Shown: piece after piece, positions 1 through 8,591 of the stretch
Position numbering within the stretch: position 1 is the stretch's first letter
How the letters are laid out: each line of letters opens with the position of its first letter
Assembly (NCBI RefSeq): GCF_001746295.1
Contig: NZ_MJAH01000010.1
Coordinates: 354,125 to 418,124 of the forward strand
Direction of reading: 5' to 3'
DNA length: 64,000 nt
From: Streptomyces sp. LUP47B
GTDB taxonomy: Bacteria > Actinomycetota > Actinomycetes > Streptomycetales > Streptomycetaceae
Translations under genes and position numbers: made by a program
Notes under the pieces: model-generated
Databases searched by the model: none
The model's input: the letters and a program-made list of their open reading frames with translations, nothing else
Told to the model about the DNA's origin: nothing

Positions 1-110
1 CGGGATCCGGGGCCCGGGCGCGGTCGGCCGACGGGGCGGGCGGAGCGCTCGGGGCGCGCGGGTCCTGGCACGCGGCGGCGCGGCGGTTGCCTGCCGAAAT
101 CGTCGGACAC
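1..110 (-). CDS. ftsI: FtsI (septal penicillin-binding protein), N-terminal fragment
   Basis: The frame runs off the left edge, so only about 36 N-terminal residues are visible. They are basic and Pro/Arg-rich (PPRRRVPGPARP), as expected for the cytoplasmic tail of a Streptomyces division transpeptidase. Position directly after rsmH and ftsL is the conserved dcw order. Two in-frame GTG codons compete: 119, whose GTGA overlaps the ftsL stop, and 110, which has an AGG seven to eight bases upstream and is used here. FtsI cross-links septal peptidoglycan together with FtsW and the FtsL/FtsQ complex. The identity is inferred from position and composition; the catalytic domain lies outside the window. 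Confidence 0.75.
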   Translation of the reverse strand, partial: MSDDFGRQPPRRRVPGPARPERSARPVGRPRPGPGS

Positions 111-115
111 TTCCG

Positions 116-658
116 TCACCTGCCGGGGGTCGGGGTCGTGGGGGGCGGGACGACCGAGGGCACGGCCTCGGGCGCCGGTACGACGGTCTGCGTCGGGGTG
201 GAGGCGGCCGCCGGCGTCGGGACGGTCGCGCTGTCGATCACCTCGGGGGCGAGCACGAGCGGCATCCGCCAGGAGGCCTGTTCGGCGTCGGAGGCGGGGG
301 ACGGGACGCCCTTGACGGTGCCGTCGGGGTCGAGGAAGGCCGGGTCGCCGCCGGGCACCATGCCGAGTTCACGGGCGCGGCGCACCAGGGCCTCGGGCGC
401 GGAGTAGGCGTCGATGTCCCGTTGGAGACCCTGCTGCTCGTCGGTGAGGCTCTTGGTCTCCTTCTGGAGGTCGGTGAGCTTGAACGACCCTTCGCTGATC
501 GCGGAGTTCAGCACCAGCAGCCCGATGAGGCCGCCGCCGAGGAGGAGCACCACGAGGAGCACGAAGGGGGCGCGGGCCGCCTGTCCGGAGCCCGTCGGGC
601 CGGGGAACAGACGCGCGAGACGGGCCGCCCTCCCCCTCAGTTCGGGTTTCCTACTCAC
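116..658 (-). CDS. ftsL: Cell division protein FtsL
   Basis: A 180-residue single-pass protein. The N-terminus is basic, a hydrophobic segment spans about residues 30-50, then a coiled-coil-like stretch (about 55-95) and a Pro/Thr-rich tail follow. This is the septum-initiator (FtsL/DivIC) layout. FtsL bridges FtsQ and the FtsW-FtsI synthase at the septum. GTG start with GGAGG a few bases upstream. It follows rsmH by 60 nt and its stop overlaps a candidate ftsI start, which suggests translational coupling. FtsL sequences diverge quickly, so the call rests on topology plus dcw context. Confidence 0.88.
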   Translation of the reverse strand: MSRKPELRGRAARLARLFPGPTGSGQAARAPFVLLVVLLLGGGLIGLLVLNSAISEGSFKLTDLQKETKSLTDEQQGLQRDIDAYSAPEALVRRARELGMVPGGDPAFLDPDGTVKGVPSPASDAEQASWRMPLVLAPEVIDSATVPTPAAASTPTQTVVPAPEAVPSVVPPPTTPTPGR

Positions 659-718
659 TCACCCTCCAGCGAGTCCGGTTTCCCAACTCACTGACGCGGC
701 TCACGCGCCTCACGCACT

Positions 719-1675
719 TCACTCGATGGACTCCCTGATTCGCTCGGCGCCCCTGCAGCGCGCCGGTGCGGCCCGCCGGTTCTCGGCGATCTCTTCCTCG
801 GTGGGAAGTTCGGCACCGCGCGTGAGCAGCTTGAGCCGGGGCTGGTACTGCTCGGGGACGACCGGCAGTCCGGGCGGGGCGGTGGTGGCGGCGCCGGCCG
901 CGAAGACCTGCTTGACCAGCCGGTCCTCCAGCGAGTGGTACGACAGCACGGCGATCCGGCCGCCCACGGCGAGCGACTCCACCGCGGCCGGGATCGCCCG
1001 CTCCAGGACGGAGAGTTCGCCGTTGACCTCGATACGCAGGGCCTGGAAGGTGCGCTTGGCCGGGTTGCCGCCAGTGCGCTTGGCGGCCTGCGGCAGGGAG
1101 TTTCTGATCAGCTCGACGAGCCGGGCACTGTGGGAGAAGGGCTCCTTCTCCCGCTCGCGCACGATCGCGGACACGATCCGCTTGGCCTGCTTCTCCTCGC
1201 CGTACGCCCTGAGGATCCGGACGAGTTCGCCCGGCGGGTAGGTGTTGAGGACCTCGGCGGCGCTCATACCGGTCGTCTGGTCCATGCGCATGTCGAGGGG
1301 GGCGTCCTGGGCGTAGGCGAAGCCTCGGTCGGCCTCGTCGAGTTGCATGGAGGAGACACCGAGGTCGAAGAGGACACCCTGCACGCGCGCGATGCCGAGC
1401 CTGTCGAGGACGTCGGGGAGCTCGTCGTAGACCGCGTGGACGAGGGTGGCACGCTCGCCGAAGGGCGCGAGCCGCTCGCCGGACAGGCGCAGGGCCTCCT
1501 TGTCGCGGTCGAGGGCGACGAGCCGGGCCTCGGGGAACCGCTGGAGCAGCGCCTCGCTGTGACCGCCCAGGCCGAGCGTGCAGTCGACGACCACCGCTCC
1601 GGGCCGCTCGAGAGCGGGGGCCAACAGGTCCAGGCACCGCTGGAGCATCACCGGGACGTGTCGACTCTGACTCAA
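719..1675 (-). CDS. rsmH: 16S rRNA (cytosine1402-N4)-methyltransferase RsmH (MraW)
   Basis: 318 residues, normal family length. Starts MSQSRHVPVM; the SAM-binding loop DCTLGLGGHS lies at about residues 31-40, with the conserved GVSSMQLD and SYHSLEDR motifs further on. It methylates N4 of C1402 in 16S rRNA, in the decoding centre. The start codon is TTG at 1675, preceded by AGAGGG. It is the first gene of the minus-strand dcw operon here, with a clear promoter about 240 nt upstream and no mraZ between. Confidence 0.96.
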   Translation of the reverse strand: MSQSRHVPVMLQRCLDLLAPALERPGAVVVDCTLGLGGHSEALLQRFPEARLVALDRDKEALRLSGERLAPFGERATLVHAVYDELPDVLDRLGIARVQGVLFDLGVSSMQLDEADRGFAYAQDAPLDMRMDQTTGMSAAEVLNTYPPGELVRILRAYGEEKQAKRIVSAIVREREKEPFSHSARLVELIRNSLPQAAKRTGGNPAKRTFQALRIEVNGELSVLERAIPAAVESLAVGGRIAVLSYHSLEDRLVKQVFAAGAATTAPPGLPVVPEQYQPRLKLLTRGAELPTEEEIAENRRAAPARCRGAERIRESIE

Positions 1676-2049
1676 GGGGCCCTCTCAGGTCCGGCGCGAG
1701 GGTACGCACCGCCGGGTCCCCGCCCTCCCTCCCCTTCGCCGGTGGACCCCGGTGAAAGGGGAGGCCTGCCGGCGCCGGAAGCGTCAGCCGACCGGGAGCG
1801 GGAGGAGGCCGAGCCGTACGTACGCGCCGCGCACGCGGGGAGATCTCCGGAAAATCGCCGGGGTCTCCGGGGAAAGTCCAGCAGGGAGGCCTCGCCTCCC
1901 GCTTCGCGTCACTTTAGTCCACGGCCTCTCGCGGTCAATCAACCGGCCTGCGCGTCGCGCCTCGGCGCGGACCCGACGCCACGAAAGGGCGGAAAACACC
2001 CTTTCGGGTGCACCTGGGACCCTGTGGGGTACCTCACACCGAGGACGTG
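1676..2049. other. Divergent intergenic region, rsmH / carbonic anhydrase
   Basis: 374 bp without a convincing gene. It holds the dcw promoter and a long untranslated leader for rsmH. The mraZ gene found here in many bacteria is absent; open frames in this stretch are compositionally arginine-rich artefacts. A GAGG ribosome-binding site for the carbonic anhydrase lies at its right end (2041-2044). Confidence 0.6.
1911..1938 (-). promoter_or_regulatory. Promoter of the dcw operon (rsmH-ftsL-ftsI)
   Basis: On the minus strand, -35 TTGACC (1938-1933) and -10 TAAAGT (1916-1911) are separated by 16 nt, close to the vegetative HrdB consensus. It points at rsmH and leaves a leader of roughly 230 nt. 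No other equally good promoter was seen in this gap. Confidence 0.65.
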
Positions 2050-2655
2050 ATGACGCTCTTTTTCCCTTCTCACGGCAGGACCGGGACGGCGGTGACCAGT
2101 ACCGTCATGGTTATGACGACTTCCGCATCCGTTCCCACCGAAGGCGCCATATCTCCCGGCGGCCGTGTGACCGATCGCCTGGTCGACGCCAACGAGCGGT
2201 ACGCCGCCGCCTTCACCGACCCCGGTATGGACGCCCGCCCGGTCCTGCACGTCGCCGTCGTGGCCTGCATGGACGCCCGACTCGACCTGCACGCCGCACT
2301 CGGCCTGGAGCTCGGCGACTGCCACACCATCCGCAACGCCGGCGGCGTGGTCACCGACGACGTGATCCGCTCGCTCACCATCAGCCAGCACAAACTCGGC
2401 ACCCGCAGCATCGTCCTGATCCACCACACGGGCTGCGGCCTGGAGGCGATCACCGAGGACTTCCGCACCGAGCTGGAGATGGAGGTGGGCCAGCGTCCCG
2501 CGTGGGCGGTGGAGGCCTTCCGGGACGTCGACCAGGACGTACGCCAGTCCATGCAGCGGGTGCGCACCTCGCCGTTCCTGGTGCACACCGACGACGTGCG
2601 CGGCTTCGTTTTCGACGTCAAGACGGGCCTGCTGCGCGAGATCGACCCCGCGTAA
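2050..2655 (+). CDS. Beta-class carbonic anhydrase
   Basis: Interconverts CO2 and bicarbonate. From ATG 2050 the protein is 201 residues. The motif CMDARLD (Cys73, Asp75, Arg77) and the motif HHTGC (His126, Cys129) supply the two Cys, one His and the Asp/Arg dyad of the zinc site of short actinobacterial beta-carbonic anhydrases. GAGG lies 5 nt before ATG 2050, so this start is chosen. In-frame ATGs at 2107 and 2113 (MTTSASVP) would remove 19-21 residues with little conserved look and are a real alternative. It stands alone between the dcw cluster and the MoxR operon. Confidence 0.92.
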   Translation: MTLFFPSHGRTGTAVTSTVMVMTTSASVPTEGAISPGGRVTDRLVDANERYAAAFTDPGMDARPVLHVAVVACMDARLDLHAALGLELGDCHTIRNAGGVVTDDVIRSLTISQHKLGTRSIVLIHHTGCGLEAITEDFRTELEMEVGQRPAWAVEAFRDVDQDVRQSMQRVRTSPFLVHTDDVRGFVFDVKTGLLREIDPA

Positions 2656-2893
2656 TCGGCCGCCGTAGCTGTCGTTTCGCTGTTGATTTCGGCCCTCACG
2701 ATGCCCATAACGTCGTAAAACCCGACATAGTGCAGCCAGTTGTCCACAGTCGAGTGACACGAATCGGTAACGGCAGCAAGAATGCGGTTGTGGCGTCACG
2801 CGGAACTTTTCACGCGTGGTGTCCGTGATTCGGGGTGGGCCGGTTACGCATCACAGAGCGTCGGCCCGGAAAGTACGGGCCGAGGAGGGCCGG

Positions 2894-3928
2894 GTGACCA
2901 CCTATGACGATCGAGCGAGCCTCACTGATCTGACCGCCGTCGTGGAGCGGGTACGCAGTTCGGTGGAGGGCGTGATCGAGGGGAAGCCCGAGGTCGTTCG
3001 GCTTTCGCTGACCGTGCTGCTCGCCGAGGGACATCTTCTGATCGAGGATGTCCCCGGCGTCGGCAAGACCATGCTGGCCAAGGCGCTGGCGCGGTCCATC
3101 GACTGCTCGGTGCGCCGCATCCAGTTCACGCCCGACCTGCTGCCCTCGGACATCACGGGTGTGTCCATCTGGGACCAGCAGCGCCGGGACTTCGAGTTCA
3201 AACCGGGTGCGATCTTCGCGCAGATAGTCATCGGCGACGAGATCAACCGCGCCTCGCCGAAGACCCAGTCGGCGCTTCTGGAGTCGATGGAGGAGCGCCA
3301 GGTCACCATCGACGGGCAGACCTACGAGCTGCCCAGTCCCTTCATGGTGGTGGCCACGCAGAACCCGGTCGAGATGGAGGGCACGTATCCGCTGCCGGAG
3401 GCCCAGCGCGACCGTTTCATGGCCCGGGTCTCCATCGGCTACCCCAGCGCGGACGCCGAGCTGCAGATGCTCGACATCCACGGCGGCGTGAACCCGCTGG
3501 ACGACCTCCAGCCGGTGGCGCACGCACACGACATCGTGAAGCTGGTCGAGGCCGTCCGCGGCGTCCACGTCGCCGAAACGGTCCGGCGGTACGCCGTAGA
3601 CCTGGTCTCCGCGACCCGCACCCACCCCGACCTCAGACTCGGCGCGTCCCCGCGCGCGACGCTGCACCTGCTGCGCGCCGCCAAGGCCTCCGCCGCCCTC
3701 AGCGGCCGGGAGTTCGCGCTGCCGGACGACATCCAGGCACTCGCCGTGGCCGTCCTCGCCCACCGTCTGCTGCCCACCGCCCAGGCGCAGCTGAACCGGC
3801 GCACCGCGGAGCAGGTCGTGCAGGAGATCCTCCAGCGCACCCCGGTTCCCGCCGCGCCCCAGCAGGGCGGCCTCGGGATCGGCCGCTCCGCACCCGCGTA
3901 CCCGCAGCAGCCGCCGCGGAGCCTGTGA
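2894..3928 (+). CDS. MoxR-family AAA+ ATPase
   Basis: 344 residues. Walker A VPGVGKTM is at about residues 53-60 and Walker B VIGDEINRA at about 112-120, followed by the sensor segment VVATQNPVEMEGTYPLPEAQ. MoxR ATPases act as chaperone-like activators of partner proteins, typically DUF58/vWA proteins encoded next door. GTG 2894 is preceded by GAGGAGGG. It heads a three-gene operon, and the next start overlaps its stop. The function in Streptomyces is not settled; envelope or morphological roles are plausible given the neighbours. Confidence 0.95.
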   Translation: MTTYDDRASLTDLTAVVERVRSSVEGVIEGKPEVVRLSLTVLLAEGHLLIEDVPGVGKTMLAKALARSIDCSVRRIQFTPDLLPSDITGVSIWDQQRRDFEFKPGAIFAQIVIGDEINRASPKTQSALLESMEERQVTIDGQTYELPSPFMVVATQNPVEMEGTYPLPEAQRDRFMARVSIGYPSADAELQMLDIHGGVNPLDDLQPVAHAHDIVKLVEAVRGVHVAETVRRYAVDLVSATRTHPDLRLGASPRATLHLLRAAKASAALSGREFALPDDIQALAVAVLAHRLLPTAQAQLNRRTAEQVVQEILQRTPVPAAPQQGGLGIGRSAPAYPQQPPRSL

Positions 3929-5298
3929 TGTCCACCGGGGCGCCATCGGCCGACGGCCCCGAGGCCGACCGGGGCGACAAGGGCGGGGTGCGGACCGCGC
4001 TGACGGGTCTGACCACCCGGGGCCGCTCCTTCTTCGCCGCCGGCATCGCCGCGGCCGTCTGCGCCTGCGTCCTCGGTCAGAGCAACCTGCTGCGGGTCGG
4101 CCTGATGCTGGCCGTGCTGCCCCTGATCTGCGCCACCGTGCTCTACCGCACCCGCTACCGGGTCGCGGGCAGCCGAAGGCTCTCCCCCGCGCGCGTGCCC
4201 GCCGGCAGCGAGGCCCGCGTCCATCTGCGCATGGACAACGTCTCGCGGCTGCCCACCGGCCTGCTGATGCTCCAGGACCGGGTCCCCTACGTCCTCGGCC
4301 CGCGCCCCCGCTTCGTGCTCGACCGCGTCGAGCCGGGCGGCCGCCGCGAGGTGTCCTACCGGGTCCGCTCCGACCTGCGGGGCCGCTACCCGCTCGGCCC
4401 GCTCCAGCTGCGCCTGACCGACCCGTTCGGCATGTGCGAACTGACCCGCGCCTTCTCGACGTACGACACCCTGACGGTGATCCCGCGCGTGGAGGCGCTG
4501 CCGCCGGTGCGGCTGAACGGCGAGGCGAAGGGGTACGGCGACGGGCGGCAACGCTCGCTCGCCCTGGCCGGCGAGGACGACGCCATCCCGCGCGGCTACC
4601 GCTACGGCGACGACCTGCGCCGGGTGCACTGGCGTTCCACCGCCCGCTACGGCGAGCTGATGGTGCGCCGCGAGGAACAGCCCCAGCGCGCCCGCTGCAC
4701 GGTGCTCCTGGACACCCGGGGCCTCGCCTACGCGGGTGCGGGCCCGGACTCGGCCTTCGAGTGGGCCGTCTCGGGGGCCGCCTCCGTCCTGGTCCACATG
4801 CTCGAACGCGGCTTTTCCGTACGGCTGTTGACGGACACCGGCAACTCCGTGCCCGGCGAGGGCGCCGACGGCTTCGCGGGCGCCAGTCAGGGGACGGCGG
4901 ACGCGGCCGGGCTGATGATGGACACGCTCGCGGTGATCGACCACTCCGACGACACCGGCCTGTCGCGCGCGTACGACGTGCTGCGCAGGGGGAACGAAGG
5001 ACTGCTGGTGGCCTTCTTCGGCGATCTCGACGAGGAGCAGGCCACCGTGGTCGCCAAGATGCGGCAGCGCAGCGGGGGCGCGCTCGCCTTCGTGCTCGAC
5101 AGCGAGAGCTGGGTGCGGGAACCGACCGACGTGCCCGGGGCGTTGCAGGAGCGCGACGAACGGCTGCGGATGCTGCGCGAGGCGGGCTGGACGGCACTGG
5201 GTGTGCCGCGCGGCTCCTCGCTGGAGGAGCTGTGGCGCCTCGCGGACCGCGAGCGCACGGGCGTCGGCGTGGCCGGCGCCGGGGAGGGACCATGCTGA
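3928..5298 (+). CDS. DUF58 domain membrane protein
   Basis: About 456 residues. Two close hydrophobic segments near residues 30-75 anchor the protein; the rest is a soluble DUF58 domain with the hallmark YRYGDDLRRVHWRSTAR near residues 222-238. DUF58 proteins are the usual partner of MoxR ATPases. The start overlaps the moxR stop, as either GTG 3925 (GTGA) or ATG 3928 (TGATG), so translation is probably coupled. The stop overlaps the next gene by 7 nt. Confidence 0.93.
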   Translation: MSTGAPSADGPEADRGDKGGVRTALTGLTTRGRSFFAAGIAAAVCACVLGQSNLLRVGLMLAVLPLICATVLYRTRYRVAGSRRLSPARVPAGSEARVHLRMDNVSRLPTGLLMLQDRVPYVLGPRPRFVLDRVEPGGRREVSYRVRSDLRGRYPLGPLQLRLTDPFGMCELTRAFSTYDTLTVIPRVEALPPVRLNGEAKGYGDGRQRSLALAGEDDAIPRGYRYGDDLRRVHWRSTARYGELMVRREEQPQRARCTVLLDTRGLAYAGAGPDSAFEWAVSGAASVLVHMLERGFSVRLLTDTGNSVPGEGADGFAGASQGTADAAGLMMDTLAVIDHSDDTGLSRAYDVLRRGNEGLLVAFFGDLDEEQATVVAKMRQRSGGALAFVLDSESWVREPTDVPGALQERDERLRMLREAGWTALGVPRGSSLEELWRLADRERTGVGVAGAGEGPC

Positions 5299-7706
5299 GC
5301 GGGCGGGGACGACTGGCGCTGTGCGCGTGGGCGGCCACGCTGATGGCCGCGTGCGCCCTGCTGCCGCTGGTCGAGCCGGTCACCTGGATCGTGCAGGCGG
5401 CCTTCCTGCTCGGGGTGCAGACGGTCGTGGGCGCGGCGACCCGGCGGATCCCGCTGGCCCGTCCTCTGACGGTGGCGGCCCAGACCCTCGTCACGCTGGT
5501 CATGCTGACCCTGATCTTCGCCCGGGACCAGGCCCTCTTCGGGCTGATCCCCGGCCCGGGCGCTTTCGTGCACTTCGGGGACCTGCTCCAGCAGGGTGGC
5601 GACGACATCGCGCGCTACGCGATCCCGGCGCCGCTGGACTCCGACGGCATCAAGCTGATGGTCTTCGGCGGAGTCCTGATCATCGGACTCGTGGTGGACA
5701 CCCTCGCGGTGACCTTCCGCAGCGCGGCCCCGGCGGGTCTGCCGCTGCTCGCGCTGTACTCCGTCGCCGCGGGGCTGTCCGAAGGACACGGCGACTGGTT
5801 CTGGTTCCTGCTCGCGGCGACCGGCTATCTGCTGTTGCTGCTGGCCGAGGGGCGCGAGCGGCTCTCGCAGTGGGGCCGTGTCTTCGGCGGGGCCGCGCGC
5901 GGCCCGGGCGCCGACCCCGGGCCGGTGGCGCCGGTGCGCACCGGCCGGCGGATCGGCGTGGCGAGCCTCGGCGTCGCCCTCGCGGTGTCGGCCGTCCTGC
6001 CCACGATGAACGGCGGGCTCCTGGACACCACCGGGGCGGGCGTGGGCGCCGGAAACGGCAACGGCGGCACGATCTCCGCCGTGAACCCGCTGCTCACCCT
6101 GCGCGACAGCCTGAACGTGGACGAGGACCGCCAGGTCCTGTCCGTGCGGACCGGGAACAGCACCGACGTCTCCAACCTGTACCTGCGGATCGTCTCCCTG
6201 GACGAATTCGACGGCCGGACCTGGAAGCCGTCCAAGCGGCCCATCAAGGCCGTACCGGACGACTTCCCCACCCCGGTCGGCCTCGGCGGCGACGTCAGAC
6301 GCGCGGAGGTGGACACGACCATCGCGGCGGCGAACTGGTACGCGCAGGACTACCTGCCGATGCCGTACCCGCCGAGCGGCGTGAAGATCAAGGGCAGCTG
6401 GCGCTACGAGCCCGAGGGGATGGCGCTCGTCGGCGACCACGGGCAGAACACGCGCGGGCTGACGTACCAGGTGAAGAGCCTGGATGTGCAGCCGACGGCC
6501 GAGCAGCTCGCGTCGGCGCCGACCGCGCCCGCGGCCATCGAGCGCGACTACACCAAGCTGCCCGACTCGGTGCCGTCGGTGGTCGCCAAGACCGCCCGCG
6601 AGGTCACCGCGGGCGCGAAGAACCCCTATGAGCAGGCGGTCGCGCTCCAGGACTACTTCGCGGTGAACGGCGGCTTCGAGTACGACACCAAGGTGGAGGT
6701 CGGCGACGGGCCCAACGCGATCGCCAACTTCCTGCGGGACAAGCAGGGCTTCTGCGTGCACTTCTCCTTCGCCATGGCGGCGATGGCCCGCTCCCTGGGC
6801 ATTCCGGCCCGGGTCGCGGTGGGCTTCGCGCCCGGCACCCCGCAGGCGGACGGCTCGATCTCGGTGGGGCTCAAGGACGCCCACGCCTGGCCCGAGCTGT
6901 ACTTCGAGGGGGTGGGCTGGACCCGCTTCGAGCCCACCCCGACCCGGGGCACGGTGCCCTCGTACACCGTCCCGGACGCCACCGGCAGTCTGACCCCCGA
7001 CGTGCCCCGGCCGTCCGCGGGTTCGTCCACGGAGCCGTCGGCCTCCCCCTCGGCGAGCGAGAGCTGCTCCGCCCAGCTGCGCAAGCTGGAGGCGTGCGAC
7101 AGCGCGTCGCCCGCGGCCGCGGCGGCCGGGGACGGTGGCGGCCCCTGGTGGGCCGTCCAGGGCCAGTGGTGGTACCTGAAGCTGCTGTTCTGGGTGTCCG
7201 TGGGACTGCTCGTGCTGTTGATCCCCCTGGCGCCGATGCTGGGGCGGCTGCGCACCCGGTCGGTACGTCTGGGCGGGCACGGCCGCAGTGACGCGGATGC
7301 CGCCGCGCACGCCCTGGCGGCCTGGCAGGAGCTGACCGACACGGCGTGGGACTTCGGGATCCTGCCGGACGACTCGCAGACGCCGCGCAAGGCGGCGGCG
7401 CGGATCGTACGGCTCGGGCATCTCGATCCGACGGCCGCGGCCTCGGTGCACCGGGTGGCGGACGCCGTGGAGCAGGTGCTCTACGCCCCGCGCCCCCGGC
7501 CGACGGCCGGCCTCGCCCAGGACGTCTACCGGGTGATCGGCGGACTGCGCGGCTCGGTCGGCCGGGTCACGCGGGCGCGCGCGCTGATCGCCCCGCGTTC
7601 CACCGCACGGGTGCTGTGGGCGGCGTCGGAGTGGTGGGCCGGGGTCAAGGCACGTGCGGCGGCGATCCGGCCGACCCTGCGCAAACCGTTCGGTCAGCAA
7701 GGCTGA
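5292..7706 (+). CDS. Transglutaminase-like membrane protein (TgpA/DUF3488-DUF4129 type)
   Basis: 804 residues from ATG 5292, which has GGGAGGG upstream and sits inside the end of the DUF58 gene. Several N-terminal membrane helices (to about residue 230) precede an extracytoplasmic transglutaminase core: Cys488 in GFCVHFSF, His531 in DAHAWPELYF and an acidic residue in WTRFEPTP form the Cys-His-acid site. One more helix near residues 625-650 leads to a cytoplasmic DUF4129-like tail. The trio MoxR / DUF58 / transglutaminase is widespread in actinobacteria; the substrate is unknown. Confidence 0.92.
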   Translation: MLSGRGRLALCAWAATLMAACALLPLVEPVTWIVQAAFLLGVQTVVGAATRRIPLARPLTVAAQTLVTLVMLTLIFARDQALFGLIPGPGAFVHFGDLLQQGGDDIARYAIPAPLDSDGIKLMVFGGVLIIGLVVDTLAVTFRSAAPAGLPLLALYSVAAGLSEGHGDWFWFLLAATGYLLLLLAEGRERLSQWGRVFGGAARGPGADPGPVAPVRTGRRIGVASLGVALAVSAVLPTMNGGLLDTTGAGVGAGNGNGGTISAVNPLLTLRDSLNVDEDRQVLSVRTGNSTDVSNLYLRIVSLDEFDGRTWKPSKRPIKAVPDDFPTPVGLGGDVRRAEVDTTIAAANWYAQDYLPMPYPPSGVKIKGSWRYEPEGMALVGDHGQNTRGLTYQVKSLDVQPTAEQLASAPTAPAAIERDYTKLPDSVPSVVAKTAREVTAGAKNPYEQAVALQDYFAVNGGFEYDTKVEVGDGPNAIANFLRDKQGFCVHFSFAMAAMARSLGIPARVAVGFAPGTPQADGSISVGLKDAHAWPELYFEGVGWTRFEPTPTRGTVPSYTVPDATGSLTPDVPRPSAGSSTEPSASPSASESCSAQLRKLEACDSASPAAAAAGDGGGPWWAVQGQWWYLKLLFWVSVGLLVLLIPLAPMLGRLRTRSVRLGGHGRSDADAAAHALAAWQELTDTAWDFGILPDDSQTPRKAAARIVRLGHLDPTAAASVHRVADAVEQVLYAPRPRPTAGLAQDVYRVIGGLRGSVGRVTRARALIAPRSTARVLWAASEWWAGVKARAAAIRPTLRKPFGQQG

Positions 7707-7710
7707 AAAA

Positions 7711-7770
7711 CCGCCGTCCGCAGACGGCGGCACGACGGTGGCCCGGGCCTTCAAAGGCCCGGGCCACCGT
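7711..7770 (+). terminator. Tandem hairpins after the MoxR operon
   Basis: Two perfect inverted repeats start 4 nt after the stop codon: an 8-bp stem at 7711-7730 (loop CGCA) and a 17-bp stem at 7735-7770. Neither has a long T tract, which is usual for Streptomyces terminators. Confidence 0.8.
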
Positions 7771-7848
7771 GTTGCGAGGGGTGAGAGTGTCCTGCGGAGA
7801 GACGGGTGGAGGTCACGTCCTGAGGACTACGCGAGCTCGAGGACATGT

Positions 7849-7888
7849 GTGAGGGGGTGAGCACCCGGCTGGGTGCTCACCCCCTCAC
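7849..7888. terminator. Bidirectional 18-bp hairpin between convergent genes
   Basis: A perfect 18-bp stem (arms 7849-7866 and 7871-7888) with tetraloop GGCT. It lies between the transglutaminase gene and the convergent DUF3040 gene, so it can stop transcription from both sides. Confidence 0.8.
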
Positions 7889-7918
7889 GACATCTGTGGG
7901 AGCTGCTCGGCGGGCCGG

Positions 7919-8314
7919 CTACTGACCGCCCTGCTCGTCTCGTCGCCGCTGCCAGCGCTGCTCGATCCGATCCATCATCGAGCGCTTCTGGCGTCCCTGG
8001 CGACGGGCATGTGGGGCGCCCGCGGCAGGCTGCTCGCCCGGCTTGGGGGCCTTGCGCCAGCCGGTCACGGCGAGCACCGCGCAACCCAGCATGACGAGGA
8101 AGCCCACCACACTGAGCCACACCTGCTTGGCGACCATACCGGCCATGAGGAGCGCGATACCTACGAGGAAGCCGGCAACTGCCTGGTAGACCCGCCGCCG
8201 GGTGTACGTACGCAGCCCGCTTCCCTCGAGCGCCGACGCGAACTTGGGATCTTCGGCGTACAGCGCTCGCTCCATCTGCTCGAGCATGCGCTGCTCGTGC
8301 TCCGAGAGCGGCAC
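7919..8314 (-). CDS. sepX: DUF3040 membrane protein, SepX-like
   Basis: 131 residues from GTG 8314, which has AGGAGG 6 nt upstream; the frame stays open further back but without a ribosome site. The N-terminus PLSEHEQRMLEQMERAL is the DUF3040 signature. Two membrane helices lie at about 44-62 and 66-86, and a basic tail follows. DUF3040 proteins are actinobacterial. By position beside the dcw cluster this looks like the gene named SepX in Streptomyces, a divisome protein needed for normal septation; that name is from memory and synteny, not proven here. Confidence 0.8.
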   Translation of the reverse strand: MPLSEHEQRMLEQMERALYAEDPKFASALEGSGLRTYTRRRVYQAVAGFLVGIALLMAGMVAKQVWLSVVGFLVMLGCAVLAVTGWRKAPKPGEQPAAGAPHARRQGRQKRSMMDRIEQRWQRRRDEQGGQ

Positions 8315-8591
8315 GGAGTCCTCCTCATCGTGCAGTCGCCGGGGCGACTCGGGGGGTCCCTTCAGGATAGGCAGGGAATCGCCCCCGTGAAACCCGCCCC
8401 TCTGCGCCAATTGGCCAACCGGATTCCGCCATGAACGCTCCGGCTGCTGAATCTTGTCATTCCCCAGCGGCCGTCCCGTCATGCCGGGCGGTCTCCCTCG
8501 ATCATACGGCGCTGCGCGCGCGATCGGGGGGCCTGTGGCGTACTCCATGTGCCATCAAGTACCTGATCAGCACTCCGGCACAGGGGGCGGC

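Noticed and set aside
2810..5608. A 932-codon minus-strand open frame
   Set aside because: It is antisense to the MoxR and DUF58 genes, with Arg/Pro/Gly composition and no domain; a G+C shadow.
4887..7754. A 955-codon minus-strand open frame
   Set aside because: Antisense to the transglutaminase gene; His/Gly/Arg-rich and without motifs.
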